Shown here in pieces: positions 16,411 to 25,095 of a stretch of 64,000 nt of DNA; the stretch's first letter is position 1; every line of letters starts with the position of its first letter. Below the pieces are notes generated by a model that saw nothing but the letters and a program-made list of their open reading frames with translations, was not told the DNA's origin and made no database searches. Both the position numbers and the translations under genes were made by a program. The DNA comes from Thomasclavelia sp. (GTDB lineage Bacteria > Bacillota_I > Bacilli_A > Erysipelotrichales > Coprobacillaceae). The stretch is taken from the NCBI GenBank assembly GCA_028749475.1, contig JAQVWN010000004.1:62001-126000 (forward strand), written 5' to 3'.

Positions 16411-16917
16411 ATGGAAGCAGAAGTAAAGGAATTTAAAAAACAATTAAGTGTACCAGGTGCTACATTTACTGTTGGATACATCATCTATTTTATTTGGCGT
16501 ATTATGTTAAATAAATGGGATGAAGTAATTGCAATTGGTATTATGGGAGTATTATTTATTGGATATTTGTATTTAATTCGTCCATATAAATATAAAATTT
16601 CTCAAAAGACGTTCACTATTTGTCGTCGTCTTTTAAAAGACAAGGAATATAATTTAATGGATGTTGAAACTATATGTGATCCATTACCTAAAATGACTAA
16701 AATTATCACTAATGCTCATAGTTATGAAATGTATATTACTGGTGGTAAAAGACTTGTTGTTGCACCAAAAGATCAAATGGGATTTGTTGATGCAGTAATT
16801 CATGCTAATAAACGTGTTCATTGTCAAGTTAAGGCTTATAATGAAAAATATCGTAAAGTTGAAAAGAAAAGAAGAAGAGAAAATCGTCGAGAAGAAAAGC
16901 TTGATGAAGCTAAATAA
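16411..16917 (+). CDS. Membrane protein with two helices and a PH-like cytoplasmic domain
   Basis: A 168-residue protein. Two hydrophobic helices (about 15-33 and 38-55) are followed by a beta-rich region (about 56-130) that looks like the bacterial PH-like domains found after paired helices (YKISQKTFTICRRLLKDKEY, GGKRLVVAPKDQMGFVDAV). The tail is very basic and acidic (about 140-168) and probably helical. Function unknown; the PH-like assignment is by shape only. GGAGG precedes the ATG. It stands alone between two terminators. Confidence 0.6.
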   Translation: MEAEVKEFKKQLSVPGATFTVGYIIYFIWRIMLNKWDEVIAIGIMGVLFIGYLYLIRPYKYKISQKTFTICRRLLKDKEYNLMDVETICDPLPKMTKIITNAHSYEMYITGGKRLVVAPKDQMGFVDAVIHANKRVHCQVKAYNEKYRKVEKKRRRENRREEKLDEAK

Positions 16918-16918
16918 G

Positions 16919-16944
16919 CAGGTTGTTTTTTAACCTGTTTTTTT
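16919..16944 (+). terminator. Terminator
   Basis: Stem CAGGTT / AACCTG with a 7-base loop and seven T. Confidence 0.85.
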
Positions 16945-16976
16945 GTAGTTAAATAGTTGTAAATAAAAAAGTATTA

Positions 16977-17031
16977 AAATGATAAAAAATTATCATTTTA
17001 TAATTGACATGATAATAATCAATGATATAAT
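16977..17031 (+). promoter_or_regulatory. glnN promoter with AT-rich dyads
   Basis: TTGACA (17004-17009), 16-bp spacer, TATAAT (17026-17031). Directly upstream is a perfect palindrome AAAATGATAA-AAAA-TTATCATTTT (16977-17000). The spacer contains TGATAATAATCA, which repeats the ATGATAA half-site, so a nitrogen-responsive repressor is plausible. The half-sites do not match the TGTNA of Bacillus GlnR/TnrA. Confidence 0.65.
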
Positions 17032-17065
17032 AACGACATAGATAATAAATTAGGGGGATAACCAA

Positions 17066-19144
17066 ATGGAATTAGATACAATACTATCTACATACGGATG
17101 TAAATCATTTACTGATGATGTAATGCGTGAACGCATTCCAAAGTCAATCTACAAGGCATTTCACGAATCTTTAGATAAAGGTGAAGAATTATCTAAAGAA
17201 TGTGCAACAGCAATCGCTAATGCAATGAAAATTTGGGCAGTTGAAAACGGAGCTACACATTTTACTCACTGGTTTACACCAATGACTGGATTAACAGCTG
17301 AAAAACATGATGCTTTTCTTGAACCAGAAGGTCAAAAAGCAATTCTTGAATTCAGTGGTAAAACACTTAGAAAAGGTGAACCTGATGCATCATCATTCCC
17401 ATCAGGTGGACTAAGAGCTACATTTGAAGCTCGTGGATATACTGCATGGGATACTACTTCTCCTGCATTTGTAAAAGATGGATCTTTATATATTCCAACA
17501 TTATTCTGTTCTTATACTGGAGAAGCATTAGATAAGAAAACTCCATTACTTCGTTCAAGTGCTGCATTAAATAAATCTGCAACTGCACTTTTAAACAAGT
17601 TAGGGTATAAAGATGTAACTAAAGTATCAGCTTCAGTAGGAGCTGAACAAGAATATTTCTTAGTACTTGATGAATTCTACCAACAACGTATGGACTTAAA
17701 ACTTACAGGACGTACTTTATATGGAGCAATGGCTCCTAAAGGACAAGAACTAGAAGATCATTATTTTGGTTCTATTAAAAGAAAAGTTGCTGCTTTTATG
17801 AAAGACTTAGATGAAGAACTATGGAAATATGGTATTCCTTCTAAAACTAAACATAACGAAGTAGCACCTGCTCAACATGAAGTTGCTTGCGTGTATTCTA
17901 AAGTAAATATCACAACTGATAATAATGCTTTAGCAATGCAAATAATGCAAGACATCGCTAAAAAACATGGTTTAAGATGTTTATTACATGAAAAACCATT
18001 TGATGGTGTTAATGGATCAGGAAAACATAATAACTGGTCAGTTATTACTAATACAGGTATCAATTTATTTGCCCCTGGAAGTAACCCAGAATCAAACAAA
18101 GCTTTCCTTGCTGGACTTGCTTGTACAATTAAAGCTGTTGATGAACATGCTGATTTACTAAGAATGAGTATTGCTTCTGCTGGTAATGATCATCGTTTAG
18201 GTGCTAATGAAGCACCACCAGCAATTATCTCTATGTTCTTAGGTGAAGATTTAGATATTTTAGTTAATGATATCCTTGATGGAAATCATAAATCAAAAGG
18301 TAAAAAAGATCGTTTTAATACTGGTATTTCAGTAGTACCTACATTCTCTAAAGATAATACTGATAGAAATAGAACATCTCCATTTGCTTTTACTGGAAAC
18401 AAGTTTGAATTTAGAGCTGTTGGTTCAGCACAATCAATCGCTGGAGCTAATACAATCTTAAATGCCATCTTATCTGAAGCAATGGATGATATGTTAGTAG
18501 AACTTAATGCTGGTAAGAAATTTGATGATATTCTTAAAAAATACTTTAAAGATCATAAAAAAGTTATCTTTAATGGTGATGGATATTCTAAAGAATGGGA
18601 AAAAGAAGCTGCAAAGCGTAAACTTCCTAATGCTAAAAATACAGTTGATGCCTTAAAATGCTTAACTGTTAAAAAGAATATCGAAATGTTAGATAAAACT
18701 GGTGTCTATACACCAACTGAACTAGCATCTAGATATGAAATATTATTAGATAACTATTCTAAGACAATTATGGTTGAAGCTTTAACTGCTTTAAAAATGG
18801 CTAAAAACCAATTATATCCTGCTGGATGTGATTACTTTGGTCATTTAACTGAAGAAATTATGGCTGCTAAAGAAGCTGGAATTCCAGCTGCATTCCTAAC
18901 AAAAGATGCTAAGAAATTATCAAAATTATTAGCTGATTGTTCTAAAGAGATTGAAACATTAGAAAAAGATATTGATAAAGCTAAAGCTTCTACAAAATCT
19001 ATTACTGAAGTTGCTGAATTCTGGCATGATACAGTATTAAATGATATGGAAGTTCTAAGAGTTGCAATGGACTCAGTTGAAGAAGTAGTTGATGATTCAT
19101 ACTGGCCTGTACCAACTTATGTAGATTTATTATTTGGAATCTAA
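17066..19144 (+). CDS. glnN: Glutamine synthetase type III
   Basis: An ATP-dependent ligase making glutamine from glutamate and ammonia. Its 692 residues and architecture are those of the GlnN class (type I is about 450). Visible: the N-terminal helical block, FPSGGLRATFEARGYTAWD (about 112-130), the metal-binding GAEQEYFLV, HNEVAPAQHEVACVY (about 263-277), GSGKHNNWS for the glutamate/ATP site, and FRAVGSAQS. The C-terminal part (about 560-692) is specific to this class. It is cytosolic and probably the main ammonia-assimilation enzyme. A strong promoter with dyads suggests nitrogen control. Monocistronic. Confidence 0.95.
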   Translation: MELDTILSTYGCKSFTDDVMRERIPKSIYKAFHESLDKGEELSKECATAIANAMKIWAVENGATHFTHWFTPMTGLTAEKHDAFLEPEGQKAILEFSGKTLRKGEPDASSFPSGGLRATFEARGYTAWDTTSPAFVKDGSLYIPTLFCSYTGEALDKKTPLLRSSAALNKSATALLNKLGYKDVTKVSASVGAEQEYFLVLDEFYQQRMDLKLTGRTLYGAMAPKGQELEDHYFGSIKRKVAAFMKDLDEELWKYGIPSKTKHNEVAPAQHEVACVYSKVNITTDNNALAMQIMQDIAKKHGLRCLLHEKPFDGVNGSGKHNNWSVITNTGINLFAPGSNPESNKAFLAGLACTIKAVDEHADLLRMSIASAGNDHRLGANEAPPAIISMFLGEDLDILVNDILDGNHKSKGKKDRFNTGISVVPTFSKDNTDRNRTSPFAFTGNKFEFRAVGSAQSIAGANTILNAILSEAMDDMLVELNAGKKFDDILKKYFKDHKKVIFNGDGYSKEWEKEAAKRKLPNAKNTVDALKCLTVKKNIEMLDKTGVYTPTELASRYEILLDNYSKTIMVEALTALKMAKNQLYPAGCDYFGHLTEEIMAAKEAGIPAAFLTKDAKKLSKLLADCSKEIETLEKDIDKAKASTKSITEVAEFWHDTVLNDMEVLRVAMDSVEEVVDDSYWPVPTYVDLLFGI

Positions 19145-19147
19145 TAT

Positions 19148-19178
19148 AAAAGGAGATGATTACTCATCTCCTTTTTTT
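19148..19178. terminator. Bidirectional terminator between glnN and the ECF gene
   Basis: Stem AAAAGGAGATGA / TCATCTCCTTTT with a TTAC loop; T run on the plus strand. It can also serve the convergent gene. Confidence 0.88.
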
Positions 19179-19181
19179 ATT

Positions 19182-19787
19182 TTATTTAATAACTCTTTGT
19201 CCAGCTTTACATAATGGAATATTAATACAAACTGCCAGTAAGGCTTCTGCAATTCCATTGGTTGCAATAACTCCCATAATAAAACTAATTATTGTGTTAT
19301 ATGGAACACTTAAGGCATTAGCGTATGCATGACCAAAGAAGATAAATATAAGTCCCATTACTAGGATTGTATTAACAATTGATCCAACAAAAGCACTAAT
19401 TCCAATATAGATTGCTTTATTTTCTTTGGCTGCTAGTTTTTCATAAATCAAACCGGCTAGAAAACCAATTAATACTCTTGGTACTATCGCAATAATTAAA
19501 GATTGATAGCTTCCACTTATTCCACCAATAGTAATAAATGGTGAAAAGATAAAAGATGTAATGGTTGGTTGAATAGTATTTTTAACTACACTTGTGATTC
19601 CAAATACTAAACCAACAATTCCTCCTTCTTTTTTACCAAGTAAGATTCCAGCTGCAATTACTGGGATATGCAAGGTGGTTGCATTAATAACTCCAATAGG
19701 TACATAACCTAAAAATGGTACTACGGCTAACAATATTTCAATTGCAATAAATAATGCTAGCATGGTAATTCTGTTTGTCTTTTTCAT
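19182..19787 (-). CDS. ECF transporter S component, pantothenate-like
   Basis: The substrate-binding membrane subunit of an energy-coupling-factor vitamin importer; it needs the shared EcfAA'T module encoded elsewhere. 201 residues with six hydrophobic segments. The early segment PFLGYVPIGVINATTLHIPVI followed by ILLGKKEGGIVG and FIFSPFI resembles PanT/FolT-type S components more than RibU or ThiT. I favour pantothenate, but folate or a related vitamin is possible. AGGGAGG precedes the ATG. A structured leader of about 100 nt starting at an extended -10 promoter suggests RNA-level control. Confidence 0.75.
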   Translation of the reverse strand: MKKTNRITMLALFIAIEILLAVVPFLGYVPIGVINATTLHIPVIAAGILLGKKEGGIVGLVFGITSVVKNTIQPTITSFIFSPFITIGGISGSYQSLIIAIVPRVLIGFLAGLIYEKLAAKENKAIYIGISAFVGSIVNTILVMGLIFIFFGHAYANALSVPYNTIISFIMGVIATNGIAEALLAVCINIPLCKAGQRVIK

Positions 19788-19890
19788 TGTTCCTCCCTGT
19801 CGCTTCTTTAAGAATGCGACGTTTAGACATAAATTTTTTGAGAACTAATATGTGAGGTATATTTCTTACGATAATATCCTGATTAGTTTC
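19788..19890 (-). promoter_or_regulatory. Structured 5' leader of the ECF gene (riboswitch-like)
   Basis: On the minus strand, transcription from TGT-TATAAT (-10 complement of 19897-19902) would begin near 19890. Within 5 nt the RNA can fold CTAAT...ATTAG (19882-19886 with 19845-19849), enclosing AGG.ATATT / AATAT.CCT with a 9-base loop (19864-19872). A second hairpin GTCGC.TTCTT / AAGAAGCGAC (19799-19820) lies directly before the AGGGAGG ribosome-binding site. I could not match it to the TPP, FMN, THF or preQ1 classes. Confidence 0.5.
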
Positions 19891-19965
19891 CAAACAATTA
19901 TAACAAAAATAATAATAAAAAGAAGGTTATTATTTAATTTAAAGTAAAAATATCTTGGTGTTAAG

Positions 19966-19974
19966 TGTTATACT
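19966..19974 (+). promoter_or_regulatory. Extended -10 of the hydrogenase gene
   Basis: TGT-TATACT, 19 bases before the ATG at 19994, with GAGGTGAT as ribosome-binding site between. Confidence 0.6.
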
Positions 19975-19993
19975 TTATATTGAGGTGATATTA

Positions 19994-21514
19994 ATGCGCG
20001 GAATATATAAAACACTAACTAGTATTAGAAGAAAGGTCTTTGTCGAAGTAGCTAAACTAGCTTACGAAGACAATGATTACTCTAGGATAGAATCTTTACC
20101 CTATAAGATTATTCCTGGAGAAGTTGCGACTTATCGAGATAGTATCTTTCTAGAAAGAGCAATTGTAGGGGAAAGAATTAGACTTGCAATGGGACTTTCT
20201 CTTAGACCAATTGATAAACCAGAACCAATCTCTAAAGACATTGAAGATAGTATTAAAGCTGAAAAATACTACGAACCACCACTTATTAATATCATTAAGT
20301 TTGCCTGCAATGCTTGTAAAGAAAAAGGATATGAAGTAAGTAATGGTTGTCGAGGTTGTCTTGCTCATCCATGTCGAGAAATATGTCCTAAACAAGCAAT
20401 ATCCTTTGTGAATGGAAAAGCTTATATTGATCAAGACAAATGTATTAAATGTGGAATGTGTAAAAATGTTTGTCCTTATGATGCAATCTTAAAACATGAA
20501 AGACCATGTGCTGCTGCTTGTGGTATGGATGCAATTAAATCAGATGAACATGGTTTTGCTCAAATAGATCATGATAAATGCGTATCTTGTGGTATGTGTC
20601 TTGTGTCATGTCCATTTGGAGCAATAGCTGATAAGAGTCAAATTTTTCAATTAATTCAAGCAATTAAAGAAAAAGATGAAGTTATCGCTGTAGTTGCTCC
20701 AGCATTTATTGGACAATTTGGACCTAACGTTACACCATCTAAACTAAAAGCTGGTTTTAAAGAACTAGGAATTAGTGATTCAGTTGAAGTAGCTATTGGA
20801 GCTGACTTATGTACAATTCAAGAGGCTGAAGACTTTGTGGATAATGTTCCAAGTAAAATACCTTGGATGGCAACATCATGTTGTCCAGCATGGTCTATGA
20901 TGGCTAAGAAATTATATCCAGATCATAAAGATAATATTTCAATGGCTTTAACTCCGATGGTTCTAACTGCTAGACTTGTTAAAAGAGCCCATCCAAATGC
21001 AAAGATAGTCTTTATTGGACCTTGTGCTGCTAAAAAACTAGAAGCATCACGTAAATCAATTAGAAGTGAAGTTGACTTTGTTTTAACATTTGAAGAAACA
21101 TTAGCTATGTTTGAAGCAAAAGAAATCGACTTTGATAAATTAGAAGTTGAAGAAGAAGCTAGTCATGCTAGTGAAGATGGAAATGGATTTGCAGTAAGTG
21201 GGGGAGTAGCTAATGCAGTTGTAAACTGCATTCATGCAAGTAACCCTGAACAAGAAGTAAAAGTTCAATCAGCTCAAGGATTAAAAGAATGTCGAAAACT
21301 TTTAAATGATGCAACTAAAGGTAAGTATGATGGATATTTACTTGAAGGAATGGCCTGTCCTGGAGGGTGCGTTGCTGGAGCAGGAACACTTCAACCAATT
21401 CCTAAGGCTACAGCTAGTGTTAATAAATTTAAAAGGAATACGCCTTTAAAAAGATCTAACGAAAGTAACTATAAAGATAACTTAGATTTACTTACCAAAG
21501 ATTATAATAAGTAA
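19994..21514 (+). CDS. Monomeric [FeFe] hydrogenase, group B type
   Basis: A cytosolic ferredoxin-linked hydrogenase, 506 residues, probably releasing H2 during fermentation. Cys-rich N-terminal part (about 105-215): CNACKEKG..., CRGCLAHPCREICPKQAI, then two [4Fe-4S] ferredoxin motifs CIKCGMCKNVCP and CVSCGMCLVSCP. The H-cluster domain follows with TSCCPAW, IGPCAAKK and EGMACPGGCVAGAG. These variants and the missing N-terminal [2Fe-2S] domain match the group B (B1-like) subfamily. The start at 19994 is chosen for GAGGTGAT; a TTG at 19955 would precede the promoter's -10. HydEFG maturases are not in the window. Confidence 0.88.
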   Translation: MRGIYKTLTSIRRKVFVEVAKLAYEDNDYSRIESLPYKIIPGEVATYRDSIFLERAIVGERIRLAMGLSLRPIDKPEPISKDIEDSIKAEKYYEPPLINIIKFACNACKEKGYEVSNGCRGCLAHPCREICPKQAISFVNGKAYIDQDKCIKCGMCKNVCPYDAILKHERPCAAACGMDAIKSDEHGFAQIDHDKCVSCGMCLVSCPFGAIADKSQIFQLIQAIKEKDEVIAVVAPAFIGQFGPNVTPSKLKAGFKELGISDSVEVAIGADLCTIQEAEDFVDNVPSKIPWMATSCCPAWSMMAKKLYPDHKDNISMALTPMVLTARLVKRAHPNAKIVFIGPCAAKKLEASRKSIRSEVDFVLTFEETLAMFEAKEIDFDKLEVEEEASHASEDGNGFAVSGGVANAVVNCIHASNPEQEVKVQSAQGLKECRKLLNDATKGKYDGYLLEGMACPGGCVAGAGTLQPIPKATASVNKFKRNTPLKRSNESNYKDNLDLLTKDYNK

Positions 21515-21520
21515 TTATTC

Positions 21521-21548
21521 AAAAAGCACGTAATAACGTGCTTTTTTT
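21521..21548 (+). terminator. Terminator of the hydrogenase gene
   Basis: Stem AAAAGCACG / CGTGCTTTT with a TAATAA loop and T run. Confidence 0.9.
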
Positions 21549-21606
21549 GCTTTAATTGGGAACCATTAGTACATTTAAACGTCTCAATAATAAGTGAGGT
21601 AATAAA

Positions 21607-22779
21607 ATGGAACAAGATAGTAACAATGCAGTAAACAACAAATTAGATACAGAAAATGATAATCAATATATTTATCATTATACTTCAGCAGAAGCTTTTA
21701 AACAGATGATGGAGGATAAAAAATGTACTTTTAGAATGACAAGATCTGAGTTTATGAATGATCCGGCAGACTCAACCGTTTTTTTAGATTTAATAGAAGA
21801 ATACTTAGAGACAAATTATAAAATCATAAATAAAAAAATAGAAGAGAATACATGTAACTGTGATAGTGTGGAAGAACTAAAAGAAATGTACGAAAGATAT
21901 CAATTTATTGATTATCTTAAATACTCATTAAAAAATCTCCATCTATATATTATTTCTTTTACTAAAAGTGAAGATAAAATAGAATTTTGGAAGGACTATG
22001 GTAAGGGGGGCTTTCAATATAAAATAAATAAGGAACAGTTTAGAAGACAGTTTGATAGTTATATTAATAATGCTGATAAGGGAAAAACTGATATAGTATA
22101 CTGTTTTGATACAGTAATATATATTAATTCAAAAAACAAGAGTTTAGAAGATATTGATAAATTAATAAATAAGAAAAATACTAAGAATTCTATCTTTTCA
22201 TTCTTTAAACATAAAAAAGGTTATAATCAAGAAGAAAAAGATAAAGAAGGTACAAATAATATTATAATTAATTACTTATTAGATTTGGTAGAAGACTATT
22301 TGTTTAGTTTAAACTTTATGAAAGTGAATAAAATAGCAGATATGAAGAATGGAGAATTGGAAGATGTGTTTCCTAAATTGTTGAAAAACCAAACAGAAAA
22401 TGAAAGGTTAAGTTATAAATATAGTGTGTTTAAAAAATTTCTTGTTCTATCGGCTATGATAAAAGATGAATCATTTAAATATGAGAACGAGTTTAGACTG
22501 GTATATGTGAAAACAAAGCAAGATGCAAAAGATGAGAAATATGATTTTAAAACAATCATGAATCAATCTTGCCTAAGGCCTTATATTTCTATAAAGAAAA
22601 AAGATGAAAATGATTCTTTTGATTGGAAGAAGTCCTTAAAAGGAATAACGATTTCTCCAACCTCTTCAAATGTACCAATCGATAATGAACTATATAAAAA
22701 AGTAATTGAAAACTTCTTAAAAGCAAAAGGAGTAGAAGAAGTAAAAGTTGAATGCTCAAAGATTAGATATCGCTGGTAA
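21607..22779 (+). CDS. DUF2971-family protein
   Basis: A 390-residue soluble protein recognised by the DUF2971 pattern: an N-terminal YIYHYTSAEAFKQMM (about 21-35), the FMNDPADS motif (about 53-60), SFTKSEDKIEFWKDYGKGGFQYKI (shown in part, about 115-138), and a late KYENEFRLVYVK. The middle (about 165-270) is Lys/Asn-rich and poorly conserved. The function of the family is unsettled; members are frequent in accessory and anti-phage neighbourhoods. It stands alone, has notably Lys/Ile/Asn-rich codon choice, and is bounded by terminators, which suggests a transferred cargo gene. Confidence 0.7.
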   Translation: MEQDSNNAVNNKLDTENDNQYIYHYTSAEAFKQMMEDKKCTFRMTRSEFMNDPADSTVFLDLIEEYLETNYKIINKKIEENTCNCDSVEELKEMYERYQFIDYLKYSLKNLHLYIISFTKSEDKIEFWKDYGKGGFQYKINKEQFRRQFDSYINNADKGKTDIVYCFDTVIYINSKNKSLEDIDKLINKKNTKNSIFSFFKHKKGYNQEEKDKEGTNNIIINYLLDLVEDYLFSLNFMKVNKIADMKNGELEDVFPKLLKNQTENERLSYKYSVFKKFLVLSAMIKDESFKYENEFRLVYVKTKQDAKDEKYDFKTIMNQSCLRPYISIKKKDENDSFDWKKSLKGITISPTSSNVPIDNELYKKVIENFLKAKGVEEVKVECSKIRYRW

Positions 22780-22828
22780 ACAATGAAATACCAACAAATA
22801 TAAAATAAAGAAAAAACAATAAACGAAA

Positions 22829-22870
22829 AGAACCTCATCATTTGAAATCTAAATAAATGAGGTTCTGTTT
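22829..22870 (+). terminator. Hairpin after the DUF2971 gene
   Basis: Perfect 10-bp stem AGAACCTCAT / ATGAGGTTCT with an 18-base loop. The tail is only moderately T-rich, so termination is likely but not certain. Confidence 0.55.
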
Positions 22871-22933
22871 ATCGTTAAAAGACTAACTATAAGTTATAAT
22901 ACTGAAATATTCGTTATTTTGCATCTAAATCAA

Positions 22934-24853
22934 TTAACAAAGTTTCTTTTCATCGTTTAATAAAAGATTTAAAAATTTAGTGTAGGAAGGATTAGTAATT
23001 AATTCTTTGTATTCATCTTCTTTGCTTACCATTTTATTCAGTAATTGAAGTAAAGTGTTATAGATATTATGGCTACTATCAACAGCAGAAAATAATATTA
23101 ATATTTGAACATGGTAATTATCAAAAGTAATTGGATTTTTATATATTTGAATGATAAAAGTATTATTTGAATTAATTGTCTTATCTAGTTTTATTATTCC
23201 AATCTTATCATTAATTGGTTTTAAGGTGTATTGAGAAGATGATAGTTTATGAATTAGAGAATCCCGATTATCTTTATATACTCTAGCAAAACAATTATTA
23301 AAACTATTAAATATCTCATCTCGAGTTGTCTTAGTAATATTATCATCATAGAATTTAGGATGAAAATAACTTAAGAAATGTTTATAGTTAACAGAATAGT
23401 TTAGGTAATTACGGACTGTATTCAAATCATCATTTGATATCATTGGAGAGATACTAATGTTGGGAATAGGCAAATTTCGATGAATATGACTAGTAGAAAT
23501 AATCAAATCATATTTACTTAAGTCTTCATCAGTAATTTTGTAATAAGGAGTACTTTTAACTATTTCTAATTGGGAATTAAAATTCTCTTTTAGTTTAAAC
23601 AAACATAAATCAGAAGTTACATTTGCAAGTGAACATACTAATAAGACCTTTTTTCTAGTTTCATTGTTTGATTGAATCATTGTATTGTACATTAAGGTAA
23701 AAGCAGATAATTCACTTCGATTAAAATGCTTGTTCGTATATTTATAAATTACTTTATCAGTAATACGAGCGAGTTCATAAGCAATGGGATTATTAGTTGG
23801 TGCTTCTTCATATAAAGGAGTTCGTAGTTTTTCATTATAAAATAAACGTAATATAGCAATATAAATATACTTATTTAATATTAATGCAGTAGTATTGTTT
23901 ATTCTAATTAGTGTTTTATCGTATATTTCATCTTTAACTTCATTAAAGATTTTAATTATCTGATGATCGTTAGATAAATCTAAGCCACTAGTTGAACGCT
24001 TAGTTACTAAAAGAATAGTGATATTTTGAAGTTCATACTCAGATAGAGAAACACCTTTTTCTTTTAAATAAGCTACTATTTGTAAGGCGGCTTGGTATTC
24101 ACTTCTTGTTTTAAACTGTTCAAATTTAGGAAATGGTTCTTCTATTTCAAACCCTGATGAATAACGATATATAGATGTAGATAAAGATATTAAAAAATCA
24201 CATAAGGAAATATCATTTATTTCAATATGATTATTTTTAATAATGGTAATGATACTATTTTCTAAAGTGTTTTCTTTAATTAAAAAGTTATCTAAGTAGT
24301 CATATAACATATTCGATTTATTAAGATTAGCGAAATTATTATCAATTAATGGTTCCCTTAAATCCTTTTCTTTTCCAATAATTCTTATTCCATAATTTGG
24401 ACGTTGTTTTAGAACTAAATTATATTTCTTAATCATATATTTTCTAACACTTGTTAAATCATTTGAAATTGTTGATCTAGATACTAGTAATTCTTCAGCT
24501 AAATCATCTAGTTTTATATAATCATTAGTTTCAATTAATCTTTGAATAATGTAGTTTTGTCTTTCCTCTGGGAGAGTTGGGAAGAGGGTGTCTCTTTCTT
24601 TTTCGGAATCATTAAGAGCTTTAGTGAGACTACTCAATGCTTGAGCTGATTTATTTACTATTAAATAACCTTTAGAGGCTTTAGAAGCTAATTCACAATT
24701 ATAAGTTTTTAAGATTTTTTTGATGTCATTAATCTTTTCGCGAACTAATCGACGATTAATTTTTGTGGCAACAGCAATATCATAAGAAGAAATATAATCA
24801 GCACTTCCTAATAGTAGTTTTATTATTTGAATTTCGTTTTTTTCAAATACCAT
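22934..24853 (-). CDS. PRD-containing transcriptional regulator (BglG/MtlR/LicR type)
   Basis: A 639-residue PTS-responsive regulator. Order: a helix-turn-helix (about 5-60), a second Mga/HTH_11-type domain (about 95-165, LAEELLVSRSTISNDL), two PRD-like domains (about 185-290 and 300-400), an EIIB-like domain beginning KKVLLVCSLANVTSDL (about 405-485), and an EIIA-like C-terminal domain. The PRD positions usually holding phosphorylatable His read Ser and Tyr (SLSTSIYRYSSG; NKYIYIAILRLF). The start at 24853 is chosen for GAGGTGG 5 bases before it; an ATG 24 bases upstream has none. It lies divergent from a PTS permease it probably activates. Confidence 0.82.
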   Translation of the reverse strand: MVFEKNEIQIIKLLLGSADYISSYDIAVATKINRRLVREKINDIKKILKTYNCELASKASKGYLIVNKSAQALSSLTKALNDSEKERDTLFPTLPEERQNYIIQRLIETNDYIKLDDLAEELLVSRSTISNDLTSVRKYMIKKYNLVLKQRPNYGIRIIGKEKDLREPLIDNNFANLNKSNMLYDYLDNFLIKENTLENSIITIIKNNHIEINDISLCDFLISLSTSIYRYSSGFEIEEPFPKFEQFKTRSEYQAALQIVAYLKEKGVSLSEYELQNITILLVTKRSTSGLDLSNDHQIIKIFNEVKDEIYDKTLIRINNTTALILNKYIYIAILRLFYNEKLRTPLYEEAPTNNPIAYELARITDKVIYKYTNKHFNRSELSAFTLMYNTMIQSNNETRKKVLLVCSLANVTSDLCLFKLKENFNSQLEIVKSTPYYKITDEDLSKYDLIISTSHIHRNLPIPNISISPMISNDDLNTVRNYLNYSVNYKHFLSYFHPKFYDDNITKTTRDEIFNSFNNCFARVYKDNRDSLIHKLSSSQYTLKPINDKIGIIKLDKTINSNNTFIIQIYKNPITFDNYHVQILILFSAVDSSHNIYNTLLQLLNKMVSKEDEYKELITNPSYTKFLNLLLNDEKKLC

Positions 24854-24875
24854 TTTGACCACCTCGACTACTAAC

Positions 24876-24911
24876 ATTATAACAAAATCTTATATTTGCG
24901 TAAACGTTTAC
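24876..24911 (-). promoter_or_regulatory. Promoter and LacI/CcpA-type operator of the PRD regulator gene
   Basis: Minus-strand TGT-TATAAT (-10, complement of 24876-24881). A perfect palindrome GTAAACGTTTAC (24900-24911) overlaps the -35 position, as expected for repression by CcpA or the local LacI protein. Confidence 0.65.
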
Positions 24912-24943
24912 ATTTCTTTTAATTTATTTTTTGATTGAAAATG

Positions 24944-24990
24944 TAAGTGTTTACACTTATTATCAAAGTAATGGCATTTGTTGTGACAAC
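24944..24990. promoter_or_regulatory. Two further dyads in the regulator-EIIC intergenic region
   Basis: TAAGTGTTTACACTTA (24944-24959) and the perfect 11-mer GTTGTGACAAC (24980-24990) lie between the two divergent promoters. Either could be the site of the PRD activator. Confidence 0.4.
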
Positions 24991-25020
24991 TTCTTCTATA
25001 GAGAAAATTGATAATAATTA

Positions 25021-25053
25021 TATAATAAATCTAGAGGTGAGAAAACGTTTACC
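25021..25053 (+). promoter_or_regulatory. -10 and roadblock operator of the PTS EIIC gene
   Basis: TATAAT (25021-25026) is followed about 15 bases on by GAAAACGTTTACC (25041-25053). The latter matches the site in front of the epimerase gene (30977-30989) at 12 of 13 positions. It lies just downstream of the expected transcription start. Confidence 0.6.
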
Positions 25054-25095
25054 TAAACGTTAATAACCCAAAAAAATTATAGGGAGGAATTTGAA

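Noticed and set aside
19788-19890. THF, TPP, FMN or preQ1 riboswitch before the ECF gene
   Set aside because: The conserved bases of these classes, as far as I can recall them, are not present; kept only as an unassigned structured leader.
19955-19993. Upstream TTG start for the hydrogenase
   Set aside because: It lies before the extended -10 promoter at 19966-19974, so the codon would not be in the mRNA. GAGGTGAT serves the ATG at 19994.
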